Assembly: GCF_000382205.1 (NCBI RefSeq)
Contig: NZ_KB907787.1
Coordinates: 535,176 to 599,175 of the forward strand
Direction: 5' to 3'
DNA from: Dyadobacter beijingensis DSM 21582
Lineage (GTDB): Bacteria; Bacteroidota; Bacteroidia; Cytophagales; Spirosomataceae
DNA length: 64,000 bases
Shown here: piece after piece, positions 1-9,081 of the stretch
Numbering within the stretch: the first letter of the stretch is position 1
Layout of the letters: each line of letters begins with the position of its first letter
Position numbers and translations under genes: made by a program
Notes under the pieces: model-generated
The model's input: the letters and a program-made list of their open reading frames with translations, nothing else
What the model was told of the DNA's origin: nothing
The model's database searches: none

Positions 1-2
1 GA

Positions 3-83
3 AACAATGCGCCAAGGCCGTCCGATCCGATACCACCGTCGATGGCGGCCGGCAACGACGATGACGACGATCTGCCGTTCTGA
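3..83 (+). CDS. ssb: Single-stranded DNA-binding protein, C-terminal end (partial)
   Basis: The window opens inside a gene whose last 27 codons read in frame from base 3. They are rich in Pro and Asn and end in a run of five Asp followed by Leu-Pro-Phe and a TGA stop. This is the acidic tip that bacterial SSB proteins use to recruit replication and repair partners. The OB-fold part lies upstream of the window. An ssb gene directly before gldE is a common Bacteroidota arrangement, which supports the call. Confidence 0.85.
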   Translation, partial: NNAPRPSDPIPPSMAAGNDDDDDLPF

Positions 84-103
84 TGCATTCAAACAGATAA
101 TGA

Positions 104-171
104 CGAATCCCGCTGGTAAATGTATTTATTCCAAAATTAATACGGTTATTAAGCGGGATTCGCTACATTTA
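104..171. repeat. Interleaved inverted repeats between ssb and gldE
   Basis: Two perfect inverted repeats are interleaved here. CGAATCCCGCT (104-114) pairs with AGCGGGATTCG (152-162), and TAAATGTA (117-124) pairs with TACATTTA (164-171). The order A-B-A'-B' is that of a pseudoknot if transcribed, rather than of a nested hairpin. It lies in the 127-nt gap after ssb. The function is unknown; it may contain the ssb terminator or a regulatory element for gldE. Confidence 0.5.
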
Positions 172-210
172 TCTAACTGAATACCGATTTTGAACATTCT
201 CTGACATTTC

Positions 211-1542
211 GTGAAAGAAACAGAAGACAGTGACGACCCGCTTGCCCGAACGCGTACGGGGATCCGTTTTCCCCAGAAAAGTACGCACCCCATTCTGGCA
301 GGGGTAATCCTACCCGGGCTAATTCTACCCGTCGATTTCCTAGCTCCCTACGATTTTATCCTCGTTGTATTTCTGCTCCTAATTTCCCTTTCCCTGTCGG
401 GTATCCGGGCGGCTTATGCGGCTTCCGGCGCCATGGAAAACCCTTGGGAACGCAAGGCAGAAGGTGAAAGTAATTTGCCTTCCCGCATTCAGCAGCTGGC
501 TCTTTCGCTAGTGCAGCGGGGGATCACGCTGTTTGCATTACTGCTCGCGGCGCGCCTCGCGTGGCTGCATATGCAGGCAGGAAATATCGAACTTGTGCGT
601 TGGTCGGTGCTGGTGTTCCTGGTGTTATGGATCTGGTCCGATGCGATGGTGCGCTACAACAGCGCCCGCAAGGCACAGGAGCTCATCCCGAAAATCAGCG
701 GCCTGACGCAGTTTCTCATTAAAATATGCAAACCGCTGACGCAGCCCGTCATGAAACTCGGCTACTCGTTCGGCGTGCTTACGCCGGAAGGTGCCGAAAT
801 CACGACCGAAATGCTGGAAGCGAAAGCCGAGAGCGAAGAGGAAAGCGACCTGCTGCGCGGGCTGGCCAATTTTCGGCAAACCAATGCACGTAAAGCCATG
901 CAGGCAAGGGTGCAGATTACGGCATTCGATATCGAGCTGGATTTTCACGAACTGATGGACCGGATCAACAAGTCGGGCTACTCCCGGGTGCCGGTGTACC
1001 GCGATGACCTCGATCACGTGGAAGGTATTCTGAATGTGAAGGACCTGCTGCCGCACATTCATTTGGACGAGCATTTCAACTGGCAGAAACTGCTGCGCCC
1101 GGTGTACTTCATCCCCGAAAGCAAGCGTCTCGACGACCTGATGAAGGATTTTCAAAACCGGCGCGTGCACATGGCGATCGTCGTGGACGAGTACGGTGGG
1201 ACGAGCGGGCTGATCACGCTCGAAGACATTATTGAAGAAATTTTCGGAGATATTAATGATGAATACGACGAAGATGAGGAGGTGAATTATACTCAGGTCG
1301 ACGAGCATACGTATGTCTTCGAGGGTAAGGTGCTGATCAACGATCTGTGTCGCATTCTCAACCTCGAAACCGATTATTTCGACGAAGTGAGAGGCAATAG
1401 CGAATCGCTGGCGGGGCTCTTGCTCGAACTGTTTTCGAGGCTTCCGCGGACGGGAGAAATCGCGATGCATCGTGAAGTGACGTTCAAAGTACAGTCGGCC
1501 GACAAGAAGCGCATAAAAAAAGTGCGGGTGCTGGTATCATAA
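211..1542 (+). CDS. gldE: GldE-like CBS/CorC-domain membrane protein
   Basis: A 443-residue protein of the CorC/HlyC (TlyC) family. Three hydrophobic segments lie at about residues 28-72, 93-120 and 128-147. Then come a paired CBS region (about 200-325, including the stretch VVDEYGGTSGLITLEDIIEE) and a C-terminal CorC_HlyC domain (about 345-440). This layout, the length and the position after ssb match GldE, the inner-membrane gliding/T9SS-associated protein of Bacteroidota. The start is GTG. gldD, which often follows gldE, is absent; guaB comes next. A generic CorC-type ion transporter is the alternative name. Confidence 0.8.
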   Translation: MKETEDSDDPLARTRTGIRFPQKSTHPILAGVILPGLILPVDFLAPYDFILVVFLLLISLSLSGIRAAYAASGAMENPWERKAEGESNLPSRIQQLALSLVQRGITLFALLLAARLAWLHMQAGNIELVRWSVLVFLVLWIWSDAMVRYNSARKAQELIPKISGLTQFLIKICKPLTQPVMKLGYSFGVLTPEGAEITTEMLEAKAESEEESDLLRGLANFRQTNARKAMQARVQITAFDIELDFHELMDRINKSGYSRVPVYRDDLDHVEGILNVKDLLPHIHLDEHFNWQKLLRPVYFIPESKRLDDLMKDFQNRRVHMAIVVDEYGGTSGLITLEDIIEEIFGDINDEYDEDEEVNYTQVDEHTYVFEGKVLINDLCRILNLETDYFDEVRGNSESLAGLLLELFSRLPRTGEIAMHREVTFKVQSADKKRIKKVRVLVS

Positions 1543-1581
1543 AAAAATACAATTCGATTTTATTTATTCAGATCTTATTCT

Positions 1582-1589
1582 TAATTTTG
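1582..1589 (+). promoter_or_regulatory. -7 box of the guaB promoter
   Basis: TAATTTTG matches the Bacteroidota -7 consensus TAnnTTTG exactly and lies 28 nt before the guaB start. A clean TTG -33 element is not visible; the region about 20 nt upstream is T-rich. Confidence 0.5.
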
Positions 1590-1617
1590 CCCGGCAAATA
1601 ACAATAGTTTATTTGCT

Positions 1618-3090
1618 ATGAACACAGACCCATCCAAAGTCCTCTTCGAGGCACTCACCTACGACGACGTTCTGTTAATCCCAGGTTATTCAGAAGTCCT
1701 GCCTCGTAACACAACAACAAAAACCAAGCTTACCCGCAACATCGAGTTGAACATTCCCATTGTTTCAGCTGCTATGGACACGGTGACGGAATTTGAGCTG
1801 GCTATCGCGATGGCTCAGGAAGGTGGTATTGGAATAATCCATAAAAATATGTCCCTGGAAGCGCAAGCTGAGCAGGTGAGAAAGGTAAAACGTTCTGAAA
1901 GCGGTATGATCCTCGATCCGATCACACTGCTTGATACTTCGACCCTCGGCGACGCGCATCAAATCATGCGCGAGTTCAAGATCGGAGGTATTCCCGTAAT
2001 CGATAAAGACCACAAACTCGTCGGCATCCTCACCAACCGCGACCTTCGTTTCGAACGCGAAATGAACAAGCCGGTAACCGAGATCATGACGAAAGACAAT
2101 CTCGTAACGGCTTCGGAAGGACTCTCGCTCGACGATGCGGAGAAAATCCTGCAAGAATACAAAATCGAGAAGCTGCCGATCGTCGATGCAAACTACCGCC
2201 TGACGGGCCTGATTACTTACAAAGACATTCTGAAACGCAAGTCGCACCCGAACGCATGCAAGGACGAATACGGCCGCCTGCGTGTAGGTGCAGCCATCGG
2301 CGTAACGCCCGACGTGCTGAAACGTGTGGAAGCATTGGTGAAAGCCGGTGTAGACGTTGTAAGCCTTGACACAGCGCATGGCCATTCCAGAGGTGTGATC
2401 GACGCGTTGAAATCCATTAAAGCCGCATTCCCGAAACTGGACGTCATCGCTGGTAACGTGGCGACGGGCGAAGCAGCCAAAGCATTGGCCGAGGCCGGTG
2501 CCGATGCGGTAAAAGTGGGCGTAGGTCCCGGTAGCATTTGTACCACACGTATCATCGCCGGTATCGGTGTTCCGCAGCTTACGGCAGTAATGTGGGCGGC
2601 GGAAGGCCTGAAAGGCACCGGTGTTCCGGTCATCGCCGACGGCGGTATCCGTTTCTCGGGTGATATGACCAAGGCATTAGCCGGCGGTGCCAGCACTATC
2701 ATGATCGGTTCGATGCTTGCCGGTAGCGACGAAGCGCCGGGAGAAGTAGTGATTTACGAAGGACGTAAATTCAAGGCTTACCGCGGAATGGGCTCGGTGG
2801 AAGCAATGGAAGATGGTTCGAAAGACCGCTACTTCCAGGACGCCGAAGACGACGTGAAGAAACTCGTTCCGGAAGGCATCGTAGGCCGCGTACCGTTCAA
2901 AGGCAAGGTTTCCGAGATCATTTACCAAATGGTAGGAGGTCTGAAAGCGGGAATGGGCTATTGCGGAGCCGGTGACATCGAATCGTTGCAGAATGCGCAG
3001 TTCGTGAAAATCACTTCGGCAGGTGTGAAGGAAAGCCACCCGCACGATATTATGATTCAGAAAGAAGCACCGAATTATTCGAGATCGTAG
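1618..3090 (+). CDS. guaB: Inosine-5'-monophosphate dehydrogenase
   Basis: IMPDH oxidises IMP to XMP with NAD+, the committed step of GMP synthesis, in the cytoplasm. The 490-residue length is normal. The barrel is interrupted by a two-CBS module at about residues 95-205. The catalytic loop [13 protein letters not shown] carries the nucleophilic Cys308, and the downstream [10 protein letters not shown] segment belongs to the IMP phosphate site. The ATG at 1618 gives the conserved N-terminus containing [14 protein letters not shown]. The gene is monocistronic, with its own -7 box and a strong terminator downstream. Confidence 0.97.
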   Translation: MNTDPSKVLFEALTYDDVLLIPGYSEVLPRNTTTKTKLTRNIELNIPIVSAAMDTVTEFELAIAMAQEGGIGIIHKNMSLEAQAEQVRKVKRSESGMILDPITLLDTSTLGDAHQIMREFKIGGIPVIDKDHKLVGILTNRDLRFEREMNKPVTEIMTKDNLVTASEGLSLDDAEKILQEYKIEKLPIVDANYRLTGLITYKDILKRKSHPNACKDEYGRLRVGAAIGVTPDVLKRVEALVKAGVDVVSLDTAHGHSRGVIDALKSIKAAFPKLDVIAGNVATGEAAKALAEAGADAVKVGVGPGSICTTRIIAGIGVPQLTAVMWAAEGLKGTGVPVIADGGIRFSGDMTKALAGGASTIMIGSMLAGSDEAPGEVVIYEGRKFKAYRGMGSVEAMEDGSKDRYFQDAEDDVKKLVPEGIVGRVPFKGKVSEIIYQMVGGLKAGMGYCGAGDIESLQNAQFVKITSAGVKESHPHDIMIQKEAPNYSRS

Positions 3091-3159
3091 TTTGGTTTGG
3101 TGGTCGGTAGTCGCTATGACCGCCGACCATTGACCGCCGATGCGCGGTACTGTTATAGC

Positions 3160-3195
3160 AAAAAAGCTTCGCAGGATGTCCTGCGAAGCTTTTTT
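3160..3195. terminator. Bidirectional terminator between guaB and dedA
   Basis: A 17-bp perfect stem (AAAAAAGCTTCGCAGGA with its complement) encloses a 2-nt centre and has A and T tracts on either side, so it can end transcription of guaB and of the convergent dedA gene. Confidence 0.85.
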
Positions 3196-3256
3196 GTTGG
3201 GTATTAAATGTATTATAACTCAATAACATTATTCGGCGGTCAGCCGTCACAAACAT

Positions 3257-3913
3257 CTACGCCGCGCTGGGCTTTGCAAACCGGCTTTTCAGGTAAGAAA
3301 AAATCATTGGAAGGATAGAAATCCCGATGATGCCGAAGATCACGAGTTCAAAATTCTTTTTCACAATCTCCATATTCCCGAAGAAATAGCCGAGCAATGT
3401 GAGTGTAGGCACCCATAGCAATGCGCCGACGATACAGAAAACAATGTATTTCGAATAATTCATGCTTCCCGCACCCGCTACGAAAGGCGCCACCGTGCGT
3501 ACGATCGGGATGAAGCGGGCCATAATTACTGTGCTGCCGCCGTGTTTTTCATAGAATGCTTCTGTCTTTTCGAGGTATTCTCTTTTCAGGAACAGAATCT
3601 TTTCCCGTTTCTTGATCTGGCCGCCGAAGGTTTTTCCGATAAAATAGTTGACGTTGTCTCCCATCAATGCGGCGATAATGAGGATAATGATGATGAGCCA
3701 CACGTTGAGGCCGGTAGTTTCGTTGGCGGCAATGGCACCGGCGGCAAAAAGGAGCGAGTCACCCGGAAGCAGCGGCATGATAACCAGGCCGGTTTCGGTG
3801 AAGACAATTAAAAACAGAATGACATAAGTGAGTGTACCGTATTCTTCCACAATGTTGAACAAATGCTTGTCCAGATGGAGGAAGAAATCAATGAACTGGG
3901 TGAGAAATTCCAT
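3257..3913 (-). CDS. DedA family (SNARE-associated/VTT) membrane protein
   Basis: A 218-residue integral membrane protein. It has the DedA signatures: an acidic residue in FTETGLVIMPLLPGDSLLF near the N-terminus, and the Arg-containing MARFIPIVRTVAPFVAGAG segment in the middle. Family members are proton-dependent transporters linked to membrane homeostasis, and some flip undecaprenyl phosphate or phospholipids; which applies here cannot be told. It follows the ComA-like gene by 41 nt on the same strand and probably shares its mRNA. Confidence 0.9.
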   Translation of the reverse strand: MEFLTQFIDFFLHLDKHLFNIVEEYGTLTYVILFLIVFTETGLVIMPLLPGDSLLFAAGAIAANETTGLNVWLIIIILIIAALMGDNVNYFIGKTFGGQIKKREKILFLKREYLEKTEAFYEKHGGSTVIMARFIPIVRTVAPFVAGAGSMNYSKYIVFCIVGALLWVPTLTLLGYFFGNMEIVKKNFELVIFGIIGISILPMIFSYLKSRFAKPSAA

Positions 3914-3954
3914 AGCTATTCGTTAAGTTGACAATCTGTTTTATTGGCCTGCTC

Positions 3955-4749
3955 TTATTTGGAATCGATTTTCCACTTCTGCTTGGTTTTGGCATTCAGG
4001 AAGTGGTTGAATGTGTCGCCGCGAAGGCCGAGGCGGATCGTTTCGAGCGGGATCAGTTCGCTGGGGGCAATGTTGCCAAGGTTGACATTTGCGCCGAGCA
4101 GCTTCACAAACCACACCTGCTGCGATTTCTGGGGCGCTTCCCAGATCATGTCTTCAAATGCAATTTCGGTCAGAATCTCTTCGACCAATCCCTGACGCAC
4201 TTCGCCGCTGGCGCGGAACAAACCTACATTACCCGATTCGCGCGCCTCGCCGATTACCTTCCAGGCACCCGCCTGTAACTCGGATTTGATCAGCTGGATC
4301 CATTTGTAGGGCGGGATGATTTTATTTTCGTCTTTGGAACCTACTTCGGAGAGGACGGTAACCTGCTGCGCAAGTTTGCTGATGTATTCGCATTTCACAT
4401 CCTGCGGCATTTCAATGGAGCCGTCGGAAACCTCCGCATGGGTTAACTGGTACTTATCGAGCAACTTACGGTAGTCTTCGAACTGGTTACGCACAACAAA
4501 CGCTTCGAACAGCGTGCCGCCGAAGTACACCGGAATATTCGCATTTTTATAAACCGCGAGTTTCTCGTTCAAATTAGGGCTCACGAAAGAAGTGGCCCAA
4601 CCCAGTTTTACGATATCAATATAAGGCGATGCGGTAGATAGCATATCTTCTGTCTCCCTGACACTCAGTCCTTTGTCCATCACCATGGTAAGTCCTTTTG
4701 TTCTGGGTTTCTGGGAACGCTCGGGAACCTGCGATAACGTAAAATTCAT
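3955..4749 (-). CDS. Phosphosulfolactate synthase (ComA) family protein
   Basis: A 264-residue TIM-barrel protein of the ComA family, whose founder adds sulfite to phosphoenolpyruvate to make phosphosulfolactate for coenzyme M. Visible family features are KGLTMVMDKGLS near the start, the DIVKLGWATSF and IPVYFGGTLFE strands, and the AEVSDGSIEMP region. The frame stays open upstream, but the conserved sequence begins at the ATG at 4749, which I chose. Coenzyme M is not expected in this phylum; a role in sulfonate or sulfonolipid metabolism is possible but is inference. It is followed by dedA. Confidence 0.8.
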   Translation of the reverse strand: MNFTLSQVPERSQKPRTKGLTMVMDKGLSVRETEDMLSTASPYIDIVKLGWATSFVSPNLNEKLAVYKNANIPVYFGGTLFEAFVVRNQFEDYRKLLDKYQLTHAEVSDGSIEMPQDVKCEYISKLAQQVTVLSEVGSKDENKIIPPYKWIQLIKSELQAGAWKVIGEARESGNVGLFRASGEVRQGLVEEILTEIAFEDMIWEAPQKSQQVWFVKLLGANVNLGNIAPSELIPLETIRLGLRGDTFNHFLNAKTKQKWKIDSK

Positions 4750-4916
4750 ATATGAGTAAGCATTTATCTCTGGCAAAAAACTCCGGCAAAGGTAGTAATA
4801 ACCTTCGATACGTAACAATAAAATCCATAGCATTGACTTCCAGCCATCAATTTTTCTATGATAATTACTATTTTTAAGAAAATCGAATTCACTGCAAACC
4901 AATCATTGTCAAATCC

Positions 4917-5399
4917 ATGAACACACACTCGATTCCTGATCCGCTTACGGAAAACAAGCGGCTTTCATTTCTCCGGGAATTCATCGGCAAGCCGATGGAC
5001 CGGCATTTCTCGCCGGTTGCCAAATGGCTGAACGGCAAACTCATTGCGATCGGCGACGGGCAGATGGAGGTTGAATACGTCGTGCGGGAAGATATGTGCA
5101 ACCCCATGGGCACGCTCCACGGCGGCATTGCAGCCACGATCCTCGACGATATTGTCGGAACGATGGTGTACGCTATGGGGCGCGAGTTCGGGTTTACTTC
5201 CGTGAACCTCAATTGCGACTTCCTGAACCCTGCTGTGGTAGGCGACGTGCTGGTGGCGCGGTCCGCCGTGATAAGGGCGGGCAGGAACATCGTGCACGTA
5301 GAAGGCCGCCTGCATCATGCGGATGGTCGTATTGTGGCCAAATGCACGAGTAACCTCATTCAGACGGCCTTTAAATTACCGCCGGTGCCGGGGCAGTAA
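4917..5399 (+). CDS. PaaI-like hotdog-fold acyl-CoA thioesterase
   Basis: A 160-residue protein of the PaaI/4HBT hotdog family, which hydrolyses acyl-CoA thioesters in the cytoplasm. The diagnostic segment is NPMGTLHGGIAATILDDI: the HGG turn begins the central helix and the acidic residue after it is the catalytic-base position. It is divergent from the ComA-like gene across a 167-nt gap. The substrate cannot be inferred. Confidence 0.85.
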   Translation: MNTHSIPDPLTENKRLSFLREFIGKPMDRHFSPVAKWLNGKLIAIGDGQMEVEYVVREDMCNPMGTLHGGIAATILDDIVGTMVYAMGREFGFTSVNLNCDFLNPAVVGDVLVARSAVIRAGRNIVHVEGRLHHADGRIVAKCTSNLIQTAFKLPPVPGQ

Positions 5400-5411
5400 C
5401 GGGTTTCGGCG

Positions 5412-5419
5412 TATCTTTG
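5412..5419 (+). promoter_or_regulatory. -7 box immediately before mazG (possible leaderless transcript)
   Basis: TATCTTTG matches TAnnTTTG and ends only 4 nt before the mazG ATG at 5424. In Bacteroidota promoters transcription starts a few nt after this box, so the mRNA would begin at or next to the start codon. No clear TTG -33 element is visible. Confidence 0.4.
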
Positions 5420-5423
5420 CGGC

Positions 5424-6257
5424 ATGGAAAAACAATTCAGTGACCTGCCGGAAAGCCGCCAGCAGCAGCTCATGGCCTTTGACCGCCTGTTGACGATTAT
5501 GGACGAGCTCCGCGAGCAATGCCCGTGGGACCGGAAGCAGACCATGGAGAGCCTGCGCCACCTGACCATCGAAGAAACCTACGAACTTTCCGACGCCATT
5601 CTGGAAAACGATTTGCCGGAAATCCAGAAAGAACTCGGCGACGTGTTGCTGCACATTGTTTTTTATGCCAAAATAGGTTCGGAAAAGGCGGAGGGCAAGT
5701 CCTACAATTTTGACATAAAGGACGTGCTCCACAGCATTTCCGATAAGCTGGTAGCCCGTCATCCGCACATTTACGGCGACTTCGTGGCCGATTCGGAAGA
5801 GGCGGTGAAGCAGAATTGGGAGAAGCTGAAACTGAAAGAAGGGAACAAGTCGGTGCTGTCGGGCGTCCCCGGTTCGCTGCCAGCATTGGTGAAAGCCATG
5901 CGTATTCAGGAAAAGGCAAGAGGTGTTGGTTTCGACTGGGACGAAAAGCAGCAGGTATGGGCCAAAGTAGAGGAGGAGCTGCACGAGTTCAAGCAAAATT
6001 TCAATATCGAAACAGCCGATGTGATCGATCAGAAGGAGGCGGAAGGGGAGTTCGGCGACCTGTTGTTTTCACTGGTAAACTATTCCAGATTCGTCGATAT
6101 CAACCCCGAAACGGCATTGGAGCGGACCAACAAAAAATTTATCAGCCGCTTTCAGTATCTTGAAGAAGCATCCAAAGCCGACGGCAAATCCCTGGGCGAT
6201 ATGACGCTGGAAGAAATGGATATCTACTGGAACCGGGCGAAGGCGCTCGGGGTTTAA
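5424..6257 (+). CDS. mazG: Nucleoside triphosphate pyrophosphohydrolase MazG
   Basis: MazG removes pyrophosphate from NTPs and dNTPs and acts in nucleotide-pool sanitation. The 277-residue protein has the tandem MazG layout. The first domain has CPWDRKQTMESLRHLTIEETYE (residues 33 onward) and the ELGDVLLHIVFYAKI metal-binding helix. The second repeats this as KVEEELHEFKQ and EFGDLLFSLVNYSRF. The acidic EExxE and ExxD residues are intact in both. The start codon lies directly behind a promoter box. Confidence 0.93.
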   Translation: MEKQFSDLPESRQQQLMAFDRLLTIMDELREQCPWDRKQTMESLRHLTIEETYELSDAILENDLPEIQKELGDVLLHIVFYAKIGSEKAEGKSYNFDIKDVLHSISDKLVARHPHIYGDFVADSEEAVKQNWEKLKLKEGNKSVLSGVPGSLPALVKAMRIQEKARGVGFDWDEKQQVWAKVEEELHEFKQNFNIETADVIDQKEAEGEFGDLLFSLVNYSRFVDINPETALERTNKKFISRFQYLEEASKADGKSLGDMTLEEMDIYWNRAKALGV

Positions 6258-6363
6258 AAAGTTTGTTCCTAAAGATGTTACTAAATGCTGAATGTAGCGT
6301 ATAAATAGGGTCGGGCTGTGTGCCGAACTGAAAGCTATTTATGCACTATAAACACATTGAAAC

Positions 6364-6747
6364 ATGTACCTGGAACAACGCGTCGAGCAACTTGAAAGTG
6401 TAACTGTTGAACACGGAAAGCAAATTGACATGATAGCAGCAGGATTAGCTACGTTGACAACCACAGTCAACAATGGATTTGAGGAAATGCGCATGCGATT
6501 CTCGCGGATAGATGAGAGATTTGATGAGCATGACGCACGGTTTGACCGCCTGGAAGCACGCGCTGATCGCATCGAAGCAAGATTGGATGAACACGATATA
6601 CGATTCGATCGCATCGAAGCAAAACTGGCTGAGCATGACGCCCGCTTCGATCGGATCGAACTACGTCTCGACCGGCTTGAAGTACAGGTTGTCCAAATCC
6701 ATGGCGTCTTGACCGAGCTTGTTACCCTGGTAAAGAATAAATTATAG
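6364..6747 (+). CDS. Hypothetical heptad-repeat coiled-coil protein
   Basis: A 127-residue protein with no signal peptide or membrane segment and no enzyme motif. From about residue 45 to 110 it consists of near-identical 7/14-residue units of the type DEHDxRFDRIEAxL, giving an uninterrupted, highly charged coiled coil; the DNA itself is repetitive (GATCGCATCGAAGCAA occurs twice). The N-terminal part also looks helical (EQRVEQLESVTVEHGKQIDM). The next gene, thiamine pyrophosphokinase, starts 3 nt after its stop, so the two are probably cotranscribed. Its function is unknown; repeat number may vary between strains. Confidence 0.7.
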   Translation: MYLEQRVEQLESVTVEHGKQIDMIAAGLATLTTTVNNGFEEMRMRFSRIDERFDEHDARFDRLEARADRIEARLDEHDIRFDRIEAKLAEHDARFDRIELRLDRLEVQVVQIHGVLTELVTLVKNKL

Positions 6748-6750
6748 TAA

Positions 6751-7416
6751 ATGTCATCGCATCATATCGTTCGGGAGAAGCAGGAACCTGCTTTGATTAT
6801 TGCTAATGGGGAAGCCTGCTCTCCTGAATTATTAGGCCAGTTGCTCGAATGGAGCCCTTTCATCGTTGTGCTGGATCACGCCATTTACCGGGTGCTGGAT
6901 TTGGGAATTAAGGTGGATGCCTGGCTGGGAGATTTTGACTTGGCGCACGATTTTGAAGCGATCCGCGAGCGGCAGCACCCGCTTGAAATTGTGAACACGC
7001 CCGATCAGGCGAAGACGGATTTGAACAAAGCCATCGAATTTCTCATCGAAAGAGGCTTCCCGGCTGCCAATATCGTTTGGGCGACCGGCCGCCGGGCCGA
7101 TCACGCCATTACCAATATTACCGACCTCGTCCGATATAAGAATCAGATCAAACTCGTGCTGCTGGACGATTATTCGAAGATTTTCCCGCTGACAGGCACA
7201 TTCGAAAAATGGTACGCCGCCGGGACACCCATTTCGCTGATCCCGGTCGGGACGGTGGACGGGATCGAAACCAGCGGTTTGAAATACAACTTACATCACG
7301 AAACCCTGACGATGGGTTACAGGACCGGCAGTAGTAATGTTACCGAAGTTGATGGCATGGTCAGGGTTTCCGCGCAGCAGGGCGACCTGCTGATCATGGA
7401 ATGCTGGGACTTATAA
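6751..7416 (+). CDS. thiN: Thiamine pyrophosphokinase
   Basis: A 221-residue thiamine diphosphokinase, which transfers pyrophosphate from ATP to thiamine to make the cofactor TPP. The N-terminal catalytic domain shows VVLDHAIYRVLDLGIKVDAW followed by LGDFD, the Asp-rich metal/ATP site, then the TDLNKAIEFLIERG helix and an AxGRRADH segment. The C-terminal beta-rich thiamin-binding domain holds PVGTVDGIETSGLKY. It starts 3 nt after the coiled-coil gene. Its TAA overlaps the stop codon of the convergent peptidase gene inside the palindrome TTATAA. Confidence 0.9.
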   Translation: MSSHHIVREKQEPALIIANGEACSPELLGQLLEWSPFIVVLDHAIYRVLDLGIKVDAWLGDFDLAHDFEAIRERQHPLEIVNTPDQAKTDLNKAIEFLIERGFPAANIVWATGRRADHAITNITDLVRYKNQIKLVLLDDYSKIFPLTGTFEKWYAAGTPISLIPVGTVDGIETSGLKYNLHHETLTMGYRTGSSNVTEVDGMVRVSAQQGDLLIMECWDL

Positions 7417-9054
7417 GGCCGCTTGCTTGCTCTCCTTCGCTTCGACGTAGAAGTTCCGGTCGACTGTCAGCGACTTATCCCCTTTCACTTTCAAGGTCTT
7501 CCATTCACTGGTGGGGTACAGGAATTCTTCTTTTCCGCCAGCCAGCTTCACCTTTACGGGCATATCAAAGCCTTCCACCACATTGATCCAGCGATATTGC
7601 AAGCCTTTGCTGCCGAATGCATATTCCAGCACCGGAATGCGGACGTCGCGCAGGTATTGATCAAAAACTTTCGAGAGGTTTCTTCCCGCATGCTCGCTGA
7701 CGTAATTTTCGATTTGTGAACCGTCTACCGTCTGGTGGTAGAATGTTTTGTTCAATCCGCGCAGGATCTGGCGCCATTTTTCATCGTCGTTCACCACCTG
7801 CCGGATGGTATGCAGCATATTGCCGCCTTTGTAGTACATATCCTTCGACCCTTCCTGGTTTACCCCGTAAACCCCGACAATAGGAATGTCGTTCGCAATG
7901 AGCTCGCGGGTACCTATCACGTAGTCTTCACCGGCCTTTTTACCGAAATAATACTCGGTATAAAGGTTTTCAGAATAATTGGTAAAGCTCTCGTGTACCC
8001 ACATATCGGCCACATCCTTGTAGGTAATGTTATTCGCAAACCACTCATGCCCGCTCTCATGGATAATGATAAAATCCCATTTGAGGCCCCAGCCAGTATT
8101 GGAAAGGTCTTTGCCGCGGTAACCCATTTTGTAGTCGTTGCCATAGGTTACCGAGCTTTGGTGCTCCATACCCAGATATGGCACTTCCACGAGCTTGTAG
8201 CCATCTTCATAGAAAGGATACGGCCCAAACCAATGTTCGAATGCTTTCAGCATCTTCGGTGCCTGCGTGAATTGCTGCTTTGCTTTTTCCAGGTTTTGGG
8301 GCAATACATAATAGCTGAGCTGCAAATCGCCCTTTTCGCCTTTGAATGTTTCTTTCCAGCTCACATAATTCGCGACGTTCATATTCACCCCATAGTTGTT
8401 GATCGGGTTAGCGACAAACCAGTTGTAAGTATGCGAGTTATCGCCATTCTCGACCACCGATCGGAGATTGCCGTTTGAAACATCCATCATATTTTTCGGG
8501 ACGGTAATGCTGATGAGCATGCTGTCCGGTTCGTCGTACATATGGTCCTTGCACGGCCACCATACGCTTGATCCCAACCCCTGGCAGGAGGTGGAAATTA
8601 TGGTATTGCCTTTTCCATCCGGGACCCATTGCACGCCTCCGTCCCACGGCGGACGTTTCGCCAGGCGCGGTTTTCCCGTGTAGAATACCTCAATTGATTC
8701 CGTTTTGCCCGTTTCCTGGGTTTTCTTTAATGTGATAAAAAACGCATTGCCATCCCGCCGGTAGGTAAGCGATTCGCCATCCTGGATAACTTTTGTAATC
8801 TGCAAAGGCTCTTGCAAATCCACCTGCATCGTGTGGGAGGGTTTCAGGACTTTGTATTGAATAACCGTGCTGCCGGTCAGCGTGCTGTCTTTTTCGTTGG
8901 GCCTTACGTTCAGATGGTAATAACTGAGGTCCCACCACGCGCGCTCCGGCGTGATCGCGCCGCGCAGGGTGTCGGCGTGGGTGAATTCCTTTTTTTGTGC
9001 AAAAGCGCCAGAAGAGGCGAAAAGGAGACAGATGACAGCTACTTTTTTGAGCAT
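7411..9054 (-). CDS. Exported M1 family metallopeptidase
   Basis: A 547-residue zinc aminopeptidase-like protein. The start at 9054 gives a signal peptide (KKVAVICLLFASSGAFAQ), so it is periplasmic or outer-membrane associated. The gluzincin site is intact: H332-E333-S-G-H336 with the third zinc ligand E355 in WVHESF, and the substrate-binding GxMEH motif appears as LGMEHQSS. It ends soon after the catalytic domain and lacks the large helical C-terminal domain of PepN-type enzymes, as is usual for Bacteroidota members. It lies 27 nt behind the kelch gene, probably in one operon. Confidence 0.9.
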   Translation of the reverse strand: MLKKVAVICLLFASSGAFAQKKEFTHADTLRGAITPERAWWDLSYYHLNVRPNEKDSTLTGSTVIQYKVLKPSHTMQVDLQEPLQITKVIQDGESLTYRRDGNAFFITLKKTQETGKTESIEVFYTGKPRLAKRPPWDGGVQWVPDGKGNTIISTSCQGLGSSVWWPCKDHMYDEPDSMLISITVPKNMMDVSNGNLRSVVENGDNSHTYNWFVANPINNYGVNMNVANYVSWKETFKGEKGDLQLSYYVLPQNLEKAKQQFTQAPKMLKAFEHWFGPYPFYEDGYKLVEVPYLGMEHQSSVTYGNDYKMGYRGKDLSNTGWGLKWDFIIIHESGHEWFANNITYKDVADMWVHESFTNYSENLYTEYYFGKKAGEDYVIGTRELIANDIPIVGVYGVNQEGSKDMYYKGGNMLHTIRQVVNDDEKWRQILRGLNKTFYHQTVDGSQIENYVSEHAGRNLSKVFDQYLRDVRIPVLEYAFGSKGLQYRWINVVEGFDMPVKVKLAGGKEEFLYPTSEWKTLKVKGDKSLTVDRNFYVEAKESKQAAL

Positions 9055-9081
9055 TTGAATTTTAATTAGCAATGAAGTGTC

